Shown here piece by piece: positions 36,120-44,625 of a stretch of 64,000 nt of DNA. The stretch lies in contig NZ_JBKAHK010000004.1 of the NCBI RefSeq assembly GCF_046298265.1, forward strand, positions 186,001-250,000, in the 5' to 3' direction. Below the pieces are notes generated by a model that did not search any database, was not told the origin of the DNA, and worked only from the letters and a program-made list of their open reading frames with translations. The translations under genes were made by a program, and so were the position numbers. Position 1 is the stretch's first letter; each line of letters begins with the position of its first letter. Source of the stretch: Gillisia xinjiangensis (GTDB lineage Bacteria; Bacteroidota; Bacteroidia; Flavobacteriales; Flavobacteriaceae).

Positions 36120-36734
36120 CTAAAATTTTAAAACGTCCATAGCGTCCGGGCTTGTGATCTCATTTCCGTTATATTCCAGTGTCCAACCCATGGAATTTGT
36201 AAGGATATAAATTTTTTGAAGCTCGCTTATCAATCGGTTTTTCGCATTGGATTTTAAAGAGGATTGTTCAATCTTACCCATCAACGATTTTTTAATACGT
36301 TCCTGAATTTTATTATAATCTTTGGCCTCAAACTGGTTTAAATAATCCTGGGTAACATCGTAATACTGAATATTAGGATTAATGGAGATCTCCTCCTCAG
36401 GAATATAAGTAATGGTTACAGTTTTGGTCTCTGGATTAACCCGTGTTTGGAGTTTACTTAAATCGTATGCCACAGTAACATCGGCATTAACGATGATAAG
36501 GGCCTTTTTTCTTGCTGAAAAAACATCCAGATAAAACTTTTTAGAGTCATTATAGGAAAACACCTGGGCGAAATTACCTTCCGTAACCACCAGCTTTCCC
36601 ACATTTTTTATCTGTTTCTGGATGAGGTCTGTACTTTCCTCAAGCCTATCCCTTTGTATACTTTTATTCTCAAAATACTTCCAGGCAAAAAAGATCACTA
36701 AGCCCAAAAGAACAACAGGAAGAAGCTTCCGCAT
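36120..36734 (-). CDS. DUF4230 domain membrane-anchored protein
   Basis: This is a conserved DUF4230 protein: an N-terminal transmembrane anchor (about residues 5-18, LPVVLLGLVIFFAW) followed by a soluble domain starting KNVGKLVVTEGNFAQVF, with a strand repeat LIIVNADVTVAYDLSKL and a helical C-terminus. Function is unknown; family members are membrane-tethered, with the domain probably periplasmic. It is transcribed leftwards, away from the AT-rich island at 36735-37683. Confidence 0.85.
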   Translation of the reverse strand: MRKLLPVVLLGLVIFFAWKYFENKSIQRDRLEESTDLIQKQIKNVGKLVVTEGNFAQVFSYNDSKKFYLDVFSARKKALIIVNADVTVAYDLSKLQTRVNPETKTVTITYIPEEEISINPNIQYYDVTQDYLNQFEAKDYNKIQERIKKSLMGKIEQSSLKSNAKNRLISELQKIYILTNSMGWTLEYNGNEITSPDAMDVLKF

Positions 36735-36818
36735 AGTTCAAATTTTCAACAAAGATACAAATTCAAATAACAGGCGGAAGTTTAAAAGAAATTGAAGAAA
36801 ACCTTAAATACAAAACGC

Positions 36819-36860
36819 ACAAATGGACGGCCCCACCCGTCCATTTGTCTTTTTTTTTCT
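36819..36860 (+). terminator. Rightward terminator at the left edge of the AT-rich island
   Basis: A 12-base-pair perfect stem (36819-36830 with 36837-36848) has a 6-base loop and a following run of nine T, so it halts transcripts entering from the left on the plus strand. No plus-strand gene lies directly before it. Confidence 0.85.
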
Positions 36861-37197
36861 AAAATCTACCCCAACAAATTTTAGAAACTTCGTTATGACT
36901 TTTAATCAAATACAACGAATTGAGTTTGCTTAGAGTTTCATAACAAGACTAAATGTACAAAAAAAATCTTCAATTCCAGGGGGATTTTTATATTTTTTAC
37001 ATAATACTTAATTGTATATTTGACAGTTATTATTAATATAACATAATTATTATGCTAAAATTTAATCAATAATTCAATTCAATAGTTAATTATCTATAAT
37101 ATTAAAAGTGCAAATAAATTCAATATTAACAAGGAATTCGCAGTGAAATTCATCTAATTGATTCCTTTATAAAAATTTTATTTATTTTATGAGCTAC

Positions 37198-37218
37198 TTA
37201 TCAACAATTTGTTAATAA
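37198..37218. repeat. Inverted repeat containing a DnaA-box-like site
   Basis: TTATCAACAA (37198-37207) and TTGTTAATAA (37209-37218) form a near-perfect inverted repeat separated by one base. Each arm is one or two bases from the DnaA consensus TTATCCACA. The match is weak, so the assignment is tentative. Confidence 0.35.
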
Positions 37219-37358
37219 TTTCAAATTCAGTCGTAATTAAATATTGAAAATAAAATATGATTAATGAGATTTTTCCATACTCATTAATTATAAATATCTG
37301 ACCTTTAAATATTTGTAAAAAAAAATTAAACCTTGATTTTCTTGGTTTTTAAGGAGAG

Positions 37359-37399
37359 AGAAAAAAGCAAAATGGACGGCTATCCCGTCCATTTTGCTT
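37359..37399 (-). terminator. Leftward terminator at the right edge of the AT-rich island
   Basis: A 15-base-pair stem (37365-37379 with 37385-37399) with a 5-base loop has six A on its left flank (37361-37366), which reads as a T-run on the minus strand. It would stop transcripts entering from the right. Its core is the same as the left hairpin. Confidence 0.8.
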
Positions 37400-37606
37400 C
37401 TTAATTACCCCAAAGCTACCCCCATAGCTTTATGGGATATTAAAAAGATTCTAAGTTTAAACTTGTAACCCAAAAATAAATCAAATCAAGGAAATTCATT
37501 AACCCAAAAAACCTTAAATCACTACAAATCAGTAAATCATAATCAATCACTAAAAAAATACCCTGGATTCATTTAAAATCATCAGGCTTATAAATTGGTC
37601 GTAATC

Positions 37607-37687
37607 AAAAACCTCGATGCAAGTATAAGAAGTATGAGGCCGAAAAAACTTTTAAAAATTCGAGATAAACCCTCAATGAGGGATTAA
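37607..37687 (+). repeat. Dispersed intergenic repeat, copy 1
   Basis: This copy runs from cctcgatgcaag to the end block aaaccctcaatgagggatta. The end block holds a five-pair hairpin CCCTC-AAT-GAGGG. It abuts the stop codon of the GSCFA gene on the minus strand, which is the TTA inside the repeat end. Other copies: 49008-49105, 54250-54388, 61665-61719. Confidence 0.8.
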
Positions 37688-38640
37688 AAATTCAAGTGTG
37701 GATATATTTTTTGAAGCTGGTCAATCTTATTTTCAAGAGATTTTTGAAATTTTATATGAGCTTGAGAGTCGCTGTTAAAGGCCCTGTGCTTCAGGCTTTT
37801 TTGAATGGATTCAATTTGTTTTAAAAGAGGAAGGCTTTCGGGGGAAATTTGGGAATCAACAAATTTCTGCCATATATATTCAATAGCAGTTTCATTGGGA
37901 TGTAACATATCCTCGCCATAGAATCTGTAATCCCTTAAATCGTCCATCATTAATTCATAGGCCGGAAAATAACTTAACAAATCAATTTTATCCTGTTCGT
38001 CCATTACTTTATGTAAAGCCGCAATCAGATGTGCTTTGCTGCGCTGGTTTTGAACCACGCCATCCTTAAGGTGCCGTACGGGTGAAATTGTGAATACGAT
38101 TCCTGCCTTAGCGTTTAAACTCTTAATTGCCGAAATCGTTGATTTTAAGTGATCGTAAATCTGCTCCACTCCTGTGATCTCCTTTGAAAAATTTTTCTGC
38201 GGAAGCTTATGACAGTTTGCTACGGTTTCATCAGAATTTAGATTTCTATAAACCCAGGAAGTTCCAAGAGTTATAATCACATGCGTAGATTCCTGAAGGA
38301 ACTTTCGCGTCTCCGTAATGCCTCTTTTGAGAGTTTTCAGTAAAGCTAATTCATCCGGATCGCTAAGGGCCGAATGCGCATCAAAACAATGCCAGCGTTC
38401 ATTATGGAAAAAGATATCCTCAGCAGTGTATTCCTTTTCATTCACCGCATTGGTGATAAATTTTTCGATCGCTGCCGGATGAAATAATATTCCGAAAGGA
38501 TTTTGACGATTTTGAAATTTATAATAATCCAGTTTAGCGCCAATGTTTTCCACAAAACAAGATCCCGTCAAAAAGATCCTGGAAGTATGATCTATTTTAG
38601 GTTCCTGAGATTCTATGGAAAACTGGGTTCTAAACTGCAT
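37684..38640 (-). CDS. GSCFA domain protein
   Basis: This is a Bacteroidota-typical GSCFA-family protein of 318 residues, related to SGNH-like hydrolases but with unknown function. The name-giving motif reads RIFLTGSCFVENIG near residue 23-36, followed by RQNPFGILFHP. Later segments are TLGTSWVYRN (about 118-127), IVFTISPVRHLKDGVVQNQRSK and the end motif ELMMDDLRDYRFYGEDMLHPNE, which resembles an SGNH Asp-His block. It precedes no operon partner; the alaS gene lies 20 bases upstream on the same strand and may share a transcript. The stop codon sits inside the dispersed repeat end. Confidence 0.92.
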   Translation of the reverse strand: MQFRTQFSIESQEPKIDHTSRIFLTGSCFVENIGAKLDYYKFQNRQNPFGILFHPAAIEKFITNAVNEKEYTAEDIFFHNERWHCFDAHSALSDPDELALLKTLKRGITETRKFLQESTHVIITLGTSWVYRNLNSDETVANCHKLPQKNFSKEITGVEQIYDHLKSTISAIKSLNAKAGIVFTISPVRHLKDGVVQNQRSKAHLIAALHKVMDEQDKIDLLSYFPAYELMMDDLRDYRFYGEDMLHPNETAIEYIWQKFVDSQISPESLPLLKQIESIQKSLKHRAFNSDSQAHIKFQKSLENKIDQLQKIYPHLNF

Positions 38641-38660
38641 TTTAATTTAAATCGAAAAAA

Positions 38661-41306
38661 TTATTCTACGAAAGATTTTGCCTTATCTAAAGCTTCCTGG
38701 ATTCCGGCTGGATTTTTTCCGCCAGCCGTGGCAAAAAATGGCTGACCGCCACCACCTCCCTGAATGTATTTCCCAAGATCTTTTACCACTTTTCCTGCAT
38801 TTAATCCTTTTTCCACAACAAGTTCTTTAGAAATATAGCAGGAAAGCACGGCTTTACCATCTTGTTCTGAAGCCAGTAATAAAAACAGGTTGTTTGCTTT
38901 TTCCCCTAACTGAAAAGCAAGATCTTTTATACCTCCGGCGTCGATATCCACTTTTTTAGCAAGAAAAGAAATTCCGTTCACTTCTGTTAATTCCTCCTGC
39001 AATTCAGCTTTAAGGTTTTTGGCTTTGTCCCGCATCAAAGATTCTAACTGCTTTTTAAGGTTGGCATTTTCATGCTGTAAAGAACCAATCGCTTTTACGG
39101 GATCGCTGGCGTTTTTTAATTCTGCCTTAATCTTATTTAATGTCTCAGTTTGTTCTGTAAAATGTTCTTTTACGGCATCTCCCGTAATCGCCTCAATTCT
39201 TCTAATACCAGCTGCAACAGCACCCTCTGAAATAATTTTGAAAAACCAGATATCACCGGTATTTTGAACATGGGTCCCTCCACAAAGTTCCATGGAGTCC
39301 CCAAATTTTATCGCTCGCACAGTATCTCCGTATTTTTCTCCAAATAAGGCAATAGCTCCCTGTTCCAGCGCTTCCTGAAAGGCCAAATTTCGTTGTTCTA
39401 GAATCGGAAGTTGTTCCCTAATCCTGTCATTCACAAAATCTTCCACTTGTTTTAATTCTTCGGAAGAAAGTTTGCTGAAATGGGAAAAGTCAAATCTTAA
39501 ATGGTCACTGCTAACCATAGAACCCTTTTGCTCCACATGATCTCCAAGGAACATCCTCAATCCCTGATGCAATAAATGGGTAGCAGAATGATTTGCCTGA
39601 GTTTGAAGTCGCTTCATTCTATTAACTCTGGCTTTTAAGATTGCAGAAGTATCTGAAGGTAATTTTTTAGTAAAATGAAGAATCAGGTTGTTTTCCTTTC
39701 TGGTATCAAGGATTTTAATCATGTTTCCATCGGGAAGTATAAGAAAACCTTTATCTCCTACTTGTCCTCCCCCTTCGGGATAAAACGGTGTTTTATTAAA
39801 TACCAACTGATAAAGTTCCCCTTCTTTTTTGCTTTCCACCTTTCGGATTCGGGTGATTTTCACTTCAGTTTCCATTGCATCATACCCAATAAAAGGCACT
39901 TCTTCCTCTTTTCCAAGAATTTGCCAATCCCCGGAGATAACAACAGATGCGGCACGGGATCTTACTTTTTGTTTTTGCAATTCAGCATCAAATTCCTTTT
40001 CATCAAGATAATACCCACGTTCCCGAAGGATTAGCGCGGTAAGATCTATTGGAAAACCAAACGTATCATATAACTCAAAAGCCTTTTTTCCGGAAACGGT
40101 TTTTCCCGGGCTAACTTCTATGATATTATCAAGTAAAACAAGCCCCTGATCCAGCGTTCTTAAAAAGGATTGCTCTTCTTCCCGTATAACATTCTCGCAA
40201 AGCGTCTTTTGAGAGATAAGTTCGGGAAACGACTCTCCCATTTGGGAACTTAGAGTTTCTACGAGCTTATAAATAAAAGGTTCTTTGGTGTCCAAAAATG
40301 TGAATCCATAACGAATAGCCCGTCGTAAAATTCTTCTTATCACGTATCCAGCCCCGGTATTGCTGGGTAATTGTCCATCGGCGATAGAGAAGGTTACTGC
40401 TCTTACATGATCTGCGATTACACGAATTGCAATATCTGTTTTATCACTTTTTCCGTACTGGGAATTGGTTACTTTTTCAATTTCCTGAATGAGCGGCGTA
40501 AAAACATCGGTATCGTAATTGGATTTTTTATCCTGTAAAACCATACATAAGCGCTCAAAGCCCATTCCCGTGTCAACATGTCTCGCTGGCAGTTTTTCAA
40601 GAGAAGCATCGGCTTTTCTGTTAAATTCTATAAAAACCAGGTTCCATATCTCTACAACCTGGGGATGATCTGCATTTACAAGATCCCTTCCCGGAACCCT
40701 GGCTTTTTCAGCGTCCGTTCGTATATCTACGTGGATCTCTGAACTTGGCCCGCAAGGACCCTGATCCCCCATTTCCCAGAAATTATCCTTTTTGTTGCCA
40801 TAAATTATACGATCCTCCGGAACTATGGCTTTCCAAAGTTCCAGCGCTTCATTATCCATTTCGAGTTTATCATCATCGCTTCCTTCAAAAACCGAAACAT
40901 ATAAAATGCTTTTATCTATCTTGAAAACCTCCGTCAACAACTCCCATGCCCAATGAATGGCTTCTTTCTTAAAATAACCTCCAACGCCATTGATCTCTTT
41001 TCCTTCAGGATTACCAAAACTCCAGTTTCCAAGCATTTCGAACATAGTATGGTGATAGGTATCCATTCCCACTTCTTCCAGGTCATTATGTTTTCCGCTT
41101 ACCCGCAAACATTTTTGGGTATCGGTTGCCCTGGAAAATTTTGGGTCCGTATTTCCTAAAAAATATTCCTTAAATTGGTTCATTCCTGCATTGGTAAACA
41201 TAAGGCTGGGATCATCCTTGATAACCATGGGTGCAGATGGAACAATTACGTGTGATTTGGATTTAAAAAATTCGAGGTATGTAGATCGTATCTTTTTAGA
41301 TTTCAT
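38661..41306 (-). CDS. alaS: Alanine--tRNA ligase
   Basis: AlaRS charges tRNA-Ala. The class II catalytic core opens with IRSTYLEFFKSKSHVIVPSAPMV and shows MFTNAGMNQFKEYFLG plus the GAGYVIRRILRRAIRYG motif. The editing domain holds NHSATHLLHQGLR and SMELCGGTHVQNTGDI, the zinc-binding HxxxH...C..H set that clears Ser/Gly-tRNA-Ala. The C-terminal dimerisation/C-Ala domain ends GGGGGQPFFATAGGKN. The 881-residue length is normal. It diverges from the M23 operon; the 134-base gap holds a TAnnTTTG promoter element. Confidence 0.97.
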   Translation of the reverse strand: MKSKKIRSTYLEFFKSKSHVIVPSAPMVIKDDPSLMFTNAGMNQFKEYFLGNTDPKFSRATDTQKCLRVSGKHNDLEEVGMDTYHHTMFEMLGNWSFGNPEGKEINGVGGYFKKEAIHWAWELLTEVFKIDKSILYVSVFEGSDDDKLEMDNEALELWKAIVPEDRIIYGNKKDNFWEMGDQGPCGPSSEIHVDIRTDAEKARVPGRDLVNADHPQVVEIWNLVFIEFNRKADASLEKLPARHVDTGMGFERLCMVLQDKKSNYDTDVFTPLIQEIEKVTNSQYGKSDKTDIAIRVIADHVRAVTFSIADGQLPSNTGAGYVIRRILRRAIRYGFTFLDTKEPFIYKLVETLSSQMGESFPELISQKTLCENVIREEEQSFLRTLDQGLVLLDNIIEVSPGKTVSGKKAFELYDTFGFPIDLTALILRERGYYLDEKEFDAELQKQKVRSRAASVVISGDWQILGKEEEVPFIGYDAMETEVKITRIRKVESKKEGELYQLVFNKTPFYPEGGGQVGDKGFLILPDGNMIKILDTRKENNLILHFTKKLPSDTSAILKARVNRMKRLQTQANHSATHLLHQGLRMFLGDHVEQKGSMVSSDHLRFDFSHFSKLSSEELKQVEDFVNDRIREQLPILEQRNLAFQEALEQGAIALFGEKYGDTVRAIKFGDSMELCGGTHVQNTGDIWFFKIISEGAVAAGIRRIEAITGDAVKEHFTEQTETLNKIKAELKNASDPVKAIGSLQHENANLKKQLESLMRDKAKNLKAELQEELTEVNGISFLAKKVDIDAGGIKDLAFQLGEKANNLFLLLASEQDGKAVLSCYISKELVVEKGLNAGKVVKDLGKYIQGGGGGQPFFATAGGKNPAGIQEALDKAKSFVE

Positions 41307-41336
41307 ATAGCCGGAAAAGGTCTAAAAATTATTAAA

Positions 41337-41369
41337 TTGTGTAGGTTGAGAAAACAATTTTTATATTTG
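41337..41369 (+). promoter_or_regulatory. Candidate Bacteroidota promoter for the M23 operon
   Basis: TATATTTG (41362-41369) matches TAnnTTTG, and TTG at 41337-41339 lies 22 bases before it, close to the usual -33/-7 spacing. It points to the M23 peptidase gene, starting 71 bases downstream. Confidence 0.5.
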
Positions 41370-41440
41370 TTCGTTTCTCTTAAACTTCTGCAAGGTTTTT
41401 GCACAAGTTTATATCAGCAAAAATAGTATATTTTTAATTT

Positions 41441-42418
41441 ATGGCGAAGGTTAAATATTATTACGATAGCGACACGCTTTCTTACCAAAAAATTGAGCAA
41501 AAGAAAGGCCGAAGGTTAGGAATTGTATTTCTGAGCATAATTGGAACTTTTTTAGCAGGTTTTGTCCTGTTGGTAATCTACCTGAATATTCCTCTTATTG
41601 AAACTCCAAAGGAAAAAGCACTGAAACGGGAGCTGCAAAATATGCAACTTCAATACGGGATGCTCAATAAGAAAATGGATCAAATTCAGGATGTACTCAC
41701 CAATGTAGAGGACCGGGATAATAATATTTACAGAATGTATTTTGAAGCAAATCCTATCCCTGATGAACAAAGAAGAGCAGGATTTGGAGGTATTAACAGG
41801 TACAGAAACCTGGAGGGATATGAAAATTCAAAACTCATCACCGAAACCAATAAAAGGATGGATATCCTCTCCAAACAAATAGTGGTTCAGTCCAAATCCC
41901 TCGATGAAATCGCCGTCCTTGCGAAGGAAAAGGAAAATTTATTGGCTTCAATTCCTGCAATTCAACCGGTAAAAAATGAAAATTTAAAAAGGATCGCCTC
42001 CGGCTATGGTTGGAGAAGCGATCCATTTACCAAAGTAAGGAAATTCCATTATGGCATGGATTTTACCGCACCCCGCGGAACCCCGGTATATGCTACAGGA
42101 GATGGGAGAATTGAACGTGCAGATAACCGGTCTACAGGATATGGCAATCACATCCGGATAGATCATGGTTATGGATATACCAGTCTTTATGGACATCTAT
42201 ATAAATATAATGTACGCGTTGGTCAAAGAGTTAAACGTGGCGATGTTATAGGTTTTGTGGGTAGCACAGGAAGATCTGAAGCTCCTCATCTTCATTATGA
42301 AATATTTAAAGATGAAGACCGTATCAATCCTATAAACTTTTACTACGGAAACCTTTCTCCTGAAGAGTTTGATCAGGTACTAGAGAAATCACAGCAGGAA
42401 AACCAATCTCTGGACTAA
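41441..42418 (+). CDS. M23 family metallopeptidase (LytM/EnvC-like)
   Basis: This is a membrane-anchored peptidoglycan endopeptidase or regulator. Residues about 27-47 are one transmembrane helix (FLSIIGTFLAGFVLLVIYL), residues 55-175 are coiled-coil-like and rich in Q/E/K, and the LytM/M23 domain follows. The zinc set is HYGMDFTAPRGTPVY (the H...D pair) and LHYEIFKDE for the HxH end. The domain begins RIASGYGWRSDPFTKV. The length of 325 is normal. It heads a tight operon: the next gene starts on the last base of its stop (TAATG). Confidence 0.94.
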   Translation: MAKVKYYYDSDTLSYQKIEQKKGRRLGIVFLSIIGTFLAGFVLLVIYLNIPLIETPKEKALKRELQNMQLQYGMLNKKMDQIQDVLTNVEDRDNNIYRMYFEANPIPDEQRRAGFGGINRYRNLEGYENSKLITETNKRMDILSKQIVVQSKSLDEIAVLAKEKENLLASIPAIQPVKNENLKRIASGYGWRSDPFTKVRKFHYGMDFTAPRGTPVYATGDGRIERADNRSTGYGNHIRIDHGYGYTSLYGHLYKYNVRVGQRVKRGDVIGFVGSTGRSEAPHLHYEIFKDEDRINPINFYYGNLSPEEFDQVLEKSQQENQSLD

Positions 42419-42747
42419 TGTATATAGATCTTCCCGAAAAACGCTATTATGCAATTGGTGAGGTAGCCGAGGCTTTTGGCGTGAACACATCGCTTATCCG
42501 CTTTTGGGAAAAGGAATTTGATGCCTTAAAGCCTAAAAAGAACGCCAAGGGCAATCGCTTATTTACCCCTCAGGATATCAGGAATCTGGAGCTTATCTTT
42601 CATCTTGTGAAGGAACGCGGTTTTACACTGGAAGGTGCAAAAATCCATTTAAAAGAGGAAAAGAAAAAAACTCTTACTAACTTTGAAATTATTAGAAAAC
42701 TGCAAAGTGTTAAAGCTGAATTAACCAACATCAAAAACCAATTATAA
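42418..42747 (+). CDS. MerR-family transcriptional regulator
   Basis: This is a short MerR-type DNA-binding protein (109 residues) with the helix-turn-helix YYAIGEVAEAFGVNTSLIRFWEKEF and a basic second helix FTPQDIRNLELIFHLVKERGF, followed by a single dimerisation helix. There is no effector domain, which is typical of the small Bacteroidota MerR proteins placed between M23 and LemA genes. It may control the operon, but no operator is obvious. It overlaps the M23 gene by one base. Confidence 0.92.
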   Translation: MYIDLPEKRYYAIGEVAEAFGVNTSLIRFWEKEFDALKPKKNAKGNRLFTPQDIRNLELIFHLVKERGFTLEGAKIHLKEEKKKTLTNFEIIRKLQSVKAELTNIKNQL

Positions 42748-42748
42748 A

Positions 42749-43345
42749 ATGAAAAAATGGCTTATTCCCGTAATCGCGATCGCTGTGTTAGGGATCATTA
42801 TTTACAGTCTTACAGTAGGATTCAACAATACCGCCATCACTAAACAGGAAAATGCCCGATTGACTTGGTCCAATGTGGAAAGCTCCTACCAGCGAAGAAA
42901 TGATCTTATCACCAATTTGGTAAAAACCGTTCAGGGAGCAGCCGATTTTGAAAGAGGTACGCTTACCGATGTCATTGAAGCAAGATCAAAAGCTACCGGT
43001 ATTACGATAGATCCGTCCAACATCACACCGGAACAAATGCAACAATTCCAGCAAGCGCAGGGCCAGGTTTCTTCTGCCCTATCCAGATTGTTGGTTACTG
43101 TGGAGCGCTATCCGGATATTAAAGCAAATCAAAACTTCCTTCAGTTACAATCACAACTGGAAGGGACTGAAAACCGGATAAATGTAGCCCGAAACAGATA
43201 TAATGAAGCAGTTACAGATTATAATACCTACATAAGGACTTTTCCTAATTCTGTATTTGCAGGATGGTTTGGCTTTGACCAAATGGTACGTTTTGAAGCC
43301 GATGCCGGTTCTGAAGATGCACCCGATGTGGATTTCGATTTTTAA
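42749..43345 (+). CDS. lemA: LemA family protein
   Basis: This is a LemA-type membrane protein with an N-terminal transmembrane helix (about residues 5-22) and a long helical periplasmic bundle of about 170 residues. The motif ARLTWSNVESSYQRRNDLITNLVKTVQG and the later ENRINVARNRYNEAVTDYN are family hallmarks. LemA proteins are often next to TPM-domain genes, as here, and may act with them in envelope or membrane-protein quality control. The N-terminus is short for a canonical cleavable signal, so it probably stays anchored. Confidence 0.94.
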   Translation: MKKWLIPVIAIAVLGIIIYSLTVGFNNTAITKQENARLTWSNVESSYQRRNDLITNLVKTVQGAADFERGTLTDVIEARSKATGITIDPSNITPEQMQQFQQAQGQVSSALSRLLVTVERYPDIKANQNFLQLQSQLEGTENRINVARNRYNEAVTDYNTYIRTFPNSVFAGWFGFDQMVRFEADAGSEDAPDVDFDF

Positions 43346-43361
43346 AGAAAAAATAAAAATT

Positions 43362-43802
43362 ATGAGCAAAGTTGAAGATTTCTTATCCAAAAAAGAAGAA
43401 GAGGAAGTTGTTGAAGCTATAAGAGTGGCTGAAAAATCTACTTCAGGGGAAATCAGGGTTCATATAGAAAAAACGCACGGCGATCAGGATATTTTTGAAC
43501 GTGCCATGGAGGTATTTCACCTTTTAAAAATGGATAATACCAAACTGGATAATGGTGTTTTGATTTATGTTGCGGTGGAAGACCGTGATTTTGTGATCTA
43601 CGGAGACAAAGGTATCAATGATGTGGTTCCTGCAGATTTTTGGGAAAGCACCAAAGATGCGATTGTCGCCCAATTTAAGGCCGGCAATTTCAAACAGGGA
43701 CTCATCGATGGAATTTTGAAAGCAGGGGGACAGTTACAAACTCATTTCCCCTGGAGTGAAGGCAATAGAAACGAACTTCCCAATAATATTTCAAAAGAGT
43801 AA
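43362..43802 (+). CDS. TPM domain protein, cytoplasmic form
   Basis: This is a soluble TPM (YgcG/Psb32-type phosphatase fold) domain of 146 residues. I start at the ATG at 43362 (MSKVEDFLSKKEEEEVVEAI), because the longer frame overlaps lemA by 89 bases. It has no signal peptide. Visible: GEIRVHIEKTHGDQDIFERAMEVFHLLKM, the DNGVLIYVAVEDRDFVIYGDKGINDVV segment common to TPM domains, and a Gly-poor C-terminal end. It is directly followed, without spacing, by an exported TPM paralogue, so the pair probably works together across the membrane with LemA. Confidence 0.88.
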   Translation: MSKVEDFLSKKEEEEVVEAIRVAEKSTSGEIRVHIEKTHGDQDIFERAMEVFHLLKMDNTKLDNGVLIYVAVEDRDFVIYGDKGINDVVPADFWESTKDAIVAQFKAGNFKQGLIDGILKAGGQLQTHFPWSEGNRNELPNNISKE

Positions 43803-44606
43803 ATGCTACAATTTAAAAGAAAATTTCTGGTAACCTTTCTATTAATAGCAGCCTTTTCTTTATCAGGATTTGCTCAAAGGGATATACCTCCCAAACCAGC
43901 TGAACAAACAAGCGTTTATGATGAGGCTGATATTTTATCGGCTGCCGATGAAAAAAGGCTGGAACAAAAACTCATCAATTACGCCGATACTACCACTACC
44001 CAAATAGTCATAGCGACCATAGAATCCCTGGAAGGGGAATATATTGGCCTGTATGCTCCCGAATGGGCGCAGGAATGGGGAATCGGTCAGAAAAAAGAAG
44101 ATAATGGCCTGTTGATCCTAATGTCTGAGAAAGACCGAAAAATATGGATCACCACCGGTTACGGACTGGAAGAATATTTAACCGATGCCCGAACCAAAGA
44201 TATTATTGAGAATATCATCCTTCCCGAATTTAGAAATAACGATTATTACAATGGACTGGACAAAGGCACATCTGCAATATTTGAGGTACTAAGTGGTACG
44301 TTTCAGGGTTCTCCCAAACAACGACAGGGATCACAGGGATTTCCTGTTCAGTTATTGATCCTTGGGGTGATATTCCTGGTATTCATAGTTTCCCTTGTAC
44401 GCAAAAATAAAGGCAACAATGGCGGCCCCGGAAGCAAACGTGGCTTTGGTGGTTCTTTATTGGATGTAATCATCCTAAGCAGCTTAGGCCGTGGTGGTTT
44501 TGGCGGTGGCTCAAGCGGAGGAGGAAGTTTTGGTGGTGGCGGAGGTTTTGGTGGCGGTTTCGGTGGCGGAGGCTTTGGTGGTGGCGGTGCCGGTGGAAGC
44601 TGGTAA
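43803..44606 (+). CDS. Exported TPM domain protein with glycine-rich tail (YgcG-like)
   Basis: This is a membrane-anchored TPM protein: signal peptide (about residues 1-24, ending GFAQ), a TPM domain (VYDEADILSAADEKRLEQKLINYADTT, IVIATIESLEG, then DNGLLILMSEKDRKIWITTGYGLE), a transmembrane helix near 184-199 (LLILGVIFLVFIVSLV) and a tail of GGxG repeats. This is the YgcG/TPM_phosphatase layout. The tail is low complexity and cytoplasmic or exposed, and it gives a false Pro-rich frame on the opposite strand. The ATG follows the previous stop directly, so it is coupled to the cytoplasmic TPM paralogue. Confidence 0.94.
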   Translation: MLQFKRKFLVTFLLIAAFSLSGFAQRDIPPKPAEQTSVYDEADILSAADEKRLEQKLINYADTTTTQIVIATIESLEGEYIGLYAPEWAQEWGIGQKKEDNGLLILMSEKDRKIWITTGYGLEEYLTDARTKDIIENIILPEFRNNDYYNGLDKGTSAIFEVLSGTFQGSPKQRQGSQGFPVQLLILGVIFLVFIVSLVRKNKGNNGGPGSKRGFGGSLLDVIILSSLGRGGFGGGSSGGGSFGGGGGFGGGFGGGGFGGGGAGGSW

Positions 44607-44625
44607 ACTGAAGTACTTCCTGCTA

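Larger units (their letters stand above)
36735..37683. other. Gene-free AT-rich island bracketed by matching hairpins
   Basis: There is no open frame of note on either strand for about 950 bases. The centre (about 36861-37358) is extremely AT-rich. Two hairpins with the same core (ATGGACGG/CCGTCCAT) bracket it, and a TTATCAACA element forms an inverted repeat at 37198-37218. The right end carries the dispersed repeat (37607-37687). Candidate roles are a replication origin, an insulated regulatory region or the scar of an ancient insertion. See the findings. Confidence 0.8.

Noticed and set aside
37036..37060. Possible dif (XerCD) site: ATATAACATAA / TTATGCTAAAA arms
   Set aside because: The arms resemble XerC/XerD half sites but the central spacer is three bases and not six to eight, and such pairs are expected in very AT-rich sequence.
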